Made by a program: the position numbers and the translations under genes. A DNA stretch of 64,000 nucleotides from Pseudomonas azadiae (GTDB lineage Bacteria; Pseudomonadota; Gammaproteobacteria; Pseudomonadales; Pseudomonadaceae): positions 1,674,001-1,738,000 of the forward strand of contig NZ_JAHSTY010000002.1 in NCBI RefSeq assembly GCF_019145355.1, read 5' to 3'. Shown here piece by piece: positions 62,212 to 64,000 of the stretch; the first letter of the stretch is position 1; every line of letters starts with the position of its first letter. Below the pieces are notes generated by a model. The model made no database searches and was not told where the DNA came from. It worked only from the letters and a program-made list of their open reading frames with translations.

Positions 62212-63297
62212 TCAGCAGGTGGCCAGGTATTCGCAAAGCGATGCCGAGCACGCCTGGATGGCCCCGTCTAAAATCAGTTCATATCCGTGCGTGTTTTCCG
62301 TCGGTATCGCGATGCAACCGGCGCGGGCCGATGAGCCGTTGCTCAATACCGCACTGGCGTCCGACGCGAAATCGACCAGCAATGCGTATTGGGGCGTGTA
62401 ACCACAGCGCTCTGCCGCAGCGGCCAAGGACGTTACGACCGTGCGGGTGTAGTAGCCTTTTTCGTCGCCGGTGTTGATGATCGGACTGATGCTCAGCTGT
62501 GTGCCGTACTCGGCCATCACCGGGCCGACCTCGACCGCGATGGTGGTATCGCCGGGCAGCGTCGCCGAGGCGTACATCGCGCCGGCGTTGCACTCTTCTT
62601 CCAAGGTCGTGAACACAAAATAGGCATCGCAGGCCAGGTCATCGCGACGTTGACTCAAGCGGTGCGCCGCATCGATCACTGCCGCTATCGGTGCGCGATC
62701 ATCCAGAAAATGCGCCGCGATGGCATCACCGACGCGAAACGGTTCACGCCAGTGGCGACTCAACACCACCCGCGTTCCCGGCCGCACGCCCTGGGCGCGC
62801 AACCTGTCTATCGAAGCGCGGGTCACCACATGCACATCGTTCCAATGCACGTTCCCGGACATCACGTCCGCGCCTTGAGGTGCATTTTGCGTCGCGTGCA
62901 TTGAACCGAAAGACAACACCCCAGGCACGATGGCTTGATCGCCCAGGATGTCGACCGGACACATGCCGAAATTCACCGGATTGGCGCCGCCCAGGGCCGT
63001 GACTCTCAAGGTGCCGTCGTCATCGATGCATTTTACGACCATGGCAATTTCGTCCATATGGGCCATGATCCTGACAGCACGCTTGGGTCCGCTGCTCGCC
63101 CGCCGCCCCTTGATCAAGCCCACAACGTTGCCGGCGGGATCAACCCAGGTTTCGTCGCAAACCGGCGTCATGGCATTCAGGCAGATTTCGCGAACTTCAT
63201 CCTCTTGCCCGCCTGGTCCACGGGCCATCAGGAGCTGCTTCAATAATTGATCATGCTGGCTGGCGTCGCCGCTGGCTTCGCGTCGTATATCAGACAT
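62212..63297 (-). CDS. M42-family (FrvX-like) metallopeptidase
   Basis: This 361-aa protein has metal ligands in the M42/M20-like order: VRIMAHMDEIAMVVKCIDDD, then HFLDDRAPIAAVIDA, FTTLEEECNAGAMYAS with the catalytic Glu pair, EVGPVMAEYGT, and the late IAIPTENTHGYELILDGAI. It begins upstream of the CinA-type gene with 23 bp between them, so the two may be cotranscribed. M42 enzymes are cytoplasmic aminopeptidases or cellulase-like homologues; the natural substrate is unknown. ATG 63297 chosen because the extra upstream residues are basic and non-conserved. Confidence 0.85.
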   Translation of the reverse strand: MSDIRREASGDASQHDQLLKQLLMARGPGGQEDEVREICLNAMTPVCDETWVDPAGNVVGLIKGRRASSGPKRAVRIMAHMDEIAMVVKCIDDDGTLRVTALGGANPVNFGMCPVDILGDQAIVPGVLSFGSMHATQNAPQGADVMSGNVHWNDVHVVTRASIDRLRAQGVRPGTRVVLSRHWREPFRVGDAIAAHFLDDRAPIAAVIDAAHRLSQRRDDLACDAYFVFTTLEEECNAGAMYASATLPGDTTIAVEVGPVMAEYGTQLSISPIINTGDEKGYYTRTVVTSLAAAAERCGYTPQYALLVDFASDASAVLSNGSSARAGCIAIPTENTHGYELILDGAIQACSASLCEYLATC

Positions 63298-63427
63298 TCT
63301 CGGCTCTCGATCACGGACGGGTGAATGACAAATGGCGCCCTCGCATCGGCGCCTCACACATCAAAAATGACTGGAGGCCCTGCACGCTTGTTCAGATTAT
63401 TTTTGCCGTTCGCGAAGACGTAGCCCA

Positions 63428-64000
63428 TCACCCCAGCGCAGTGTCCAGGAACATCATCACCGCGAAGCCGAGCATCAAACCGAGGGTGGCCGGGGTTTCG
63501 TGGCCGTTGCGATGGGTTTCGGGAATCACCTCGTGCGAGACCACAAAGATCATCGCGCCGGCTGCGAGCCCCAAGGCAATCGGGTAGCCGAGGGCGAACC
63601 CACTGGAAATGCCCAGCCCCACCACCGCACCCAAGGGTTCCATCAGCCCCGAGCCAATCGCAATCAGCGCAGCGCGAACGGCTGAGACCCCGGTGACGCG
63701 CAGCGCCAGGGCAACCGCCAAGCCTTCCGGGATATCCTGGATCGCGATGGCGGTGGTCAGGGGCATGCCGACGCGAAGGTCACCATTGGCAAAGCTGACA
63801 CCGATGGCCATGCCTTCCGGCAGGTTATGCAGGGTAATGGCGAGTACGAACAGCCAGACGCGATTGAAGCGCTCGGTCTGGGGGCCTTTGCGCCCGGATG
63901 TTGAATGTTCATGAGGCACGAAGCGATCCAGGCCGATCATCAGCGCGACGCCAAGCCCCAGTCCCAGGACGACCACGCACGCGGCCCACATCGGGTTGCC
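63428..64000 (-). CDS. ZIP-family metal transporter (3' part; N-terminus beyond the right edge)
   Basis: At least 190 residues are visible and the frame is open to the window end, so the start lies outside. Hydrophobic segments carry the ZIP signatures LHNLPEGMAIGVSFANGDLR and AIQDIPEGLAVALALR, whose His/Asp and Glu residues line the metal path, and GAVVGLGISSGFALGYPIAL near the end. A His-rich loop (PHEHSTSGRKGPQ) precedes the first of these. It probably imports zinc or another divalent metal (ZupT-like). Confidence 0.9.
   Translation of the reverse strand, partial: GNPMWAACVVVLGLGLGVALMIGLDRFVPHEHSTSGRKGPQTERFNRVWLFVLAITLHNLPEGMAIGVSFANGDLRVGMPLTTAIAIQDIPEGLAVALALRVTGVSAVRAALIAIGSGLMEPLGAVVGLGISSGFALGYPIALGLAAGAMIFVVSHEVIPETHRNGHETPATLGLMLGFAVMMFLDTALG

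Overview
The window looks like a chromosome segment of a Pseudomonas of the fluorescens group. It carries a 358-aa 4-hydroxyphenylpyruvate dioxygenase of the P. fluorescens type, an MvaT-family (MvaU/MvaV-like) xenogeneic silencer, CSS-EAL and GGDEF signalling proteins, several Pseudomonas-type extragenic palindromes and compact GC-rich genes. No phage, plasmid replication genes, rRNA or CRISPR are visible. The only structural RNA gene found is a tRNA-Leu(TAA). Family calls come from reading the translated sequence and recalled family knowledge; no database was searched.

Layout. 1-0.6 kb: 5' part of a less GC-rich AAA ATPase (COG3950/PtuA-like) running off the left edge. 0.7-4.5 kb: glycerate kinase, CdaR-type regulator and a divergent MFS carboxylate transporter, a likely glycerate/sugar-diacid unit. 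4.6-8.5 kb: REPIN, then SDR/LysR, aldo-keto reductase and RarD-like permease. 8.5-10.7 kb: accessory patch with an orphan toxin-like protein and a decayed group II intron lying between hppD and its probable terminator. 10.7-19.8 kb: hppD, DMT permease/LysR, CSS-EAL phosphodiesterase, mvaU-like, DUF4946-like, gloA, ahpF and ahpC. 20-22 kb: a divergent tyrosine-recombinase/KfrA-like pair resembling TnpS/TnpT of Tn4651-type transposons but without a transposase. 22-25 kb: gor, galU and a small conserved protein. 25.4-33.1 kb: a complete chaperone-usher pilus operon with six pilin-like subunits, usher, chaperone and a two-domain tip adhesin. 33-38 kb: small lipoproteins, then a DUF1883/55-aa/alkB/ada run and a nitronate monooxygenase. 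38-41.9 kb: REPIN, modABC, topoisomerase IB. 42-50.6 kb: ABC-F protein, DUF1275 protein, azlCD, an arsBCH operon without arsR, AraC and LysE genes. 51-57.8 kb: DinB, tRNA-Leu, then a tightly coupled response regulator / hybrid kinase / TonB receptor operon. 57.8-64 kb: PAS-GGDEF protein, an HWE kinase with its receiver, CinA, an M42-like peptidase and a ZIP transporter cut by the right edge.

The genes group into small regulated units. CdaR sits divergent to the transporter and upstream of the kinase. The Ahp system is split by a strong terminator that should favour AhpC over AhpF. Alkylation repair is encoded by alkB and an unusual Ada that has lost three of four N-terminal zinc cysteines. 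The most novel-looking items are the TnpS/TnpT-like module with a palindromic intergenic region, the two-component plus TonB receptor operon, the cysteine-poor Ada, and the intron/toxin patch next to hppD.
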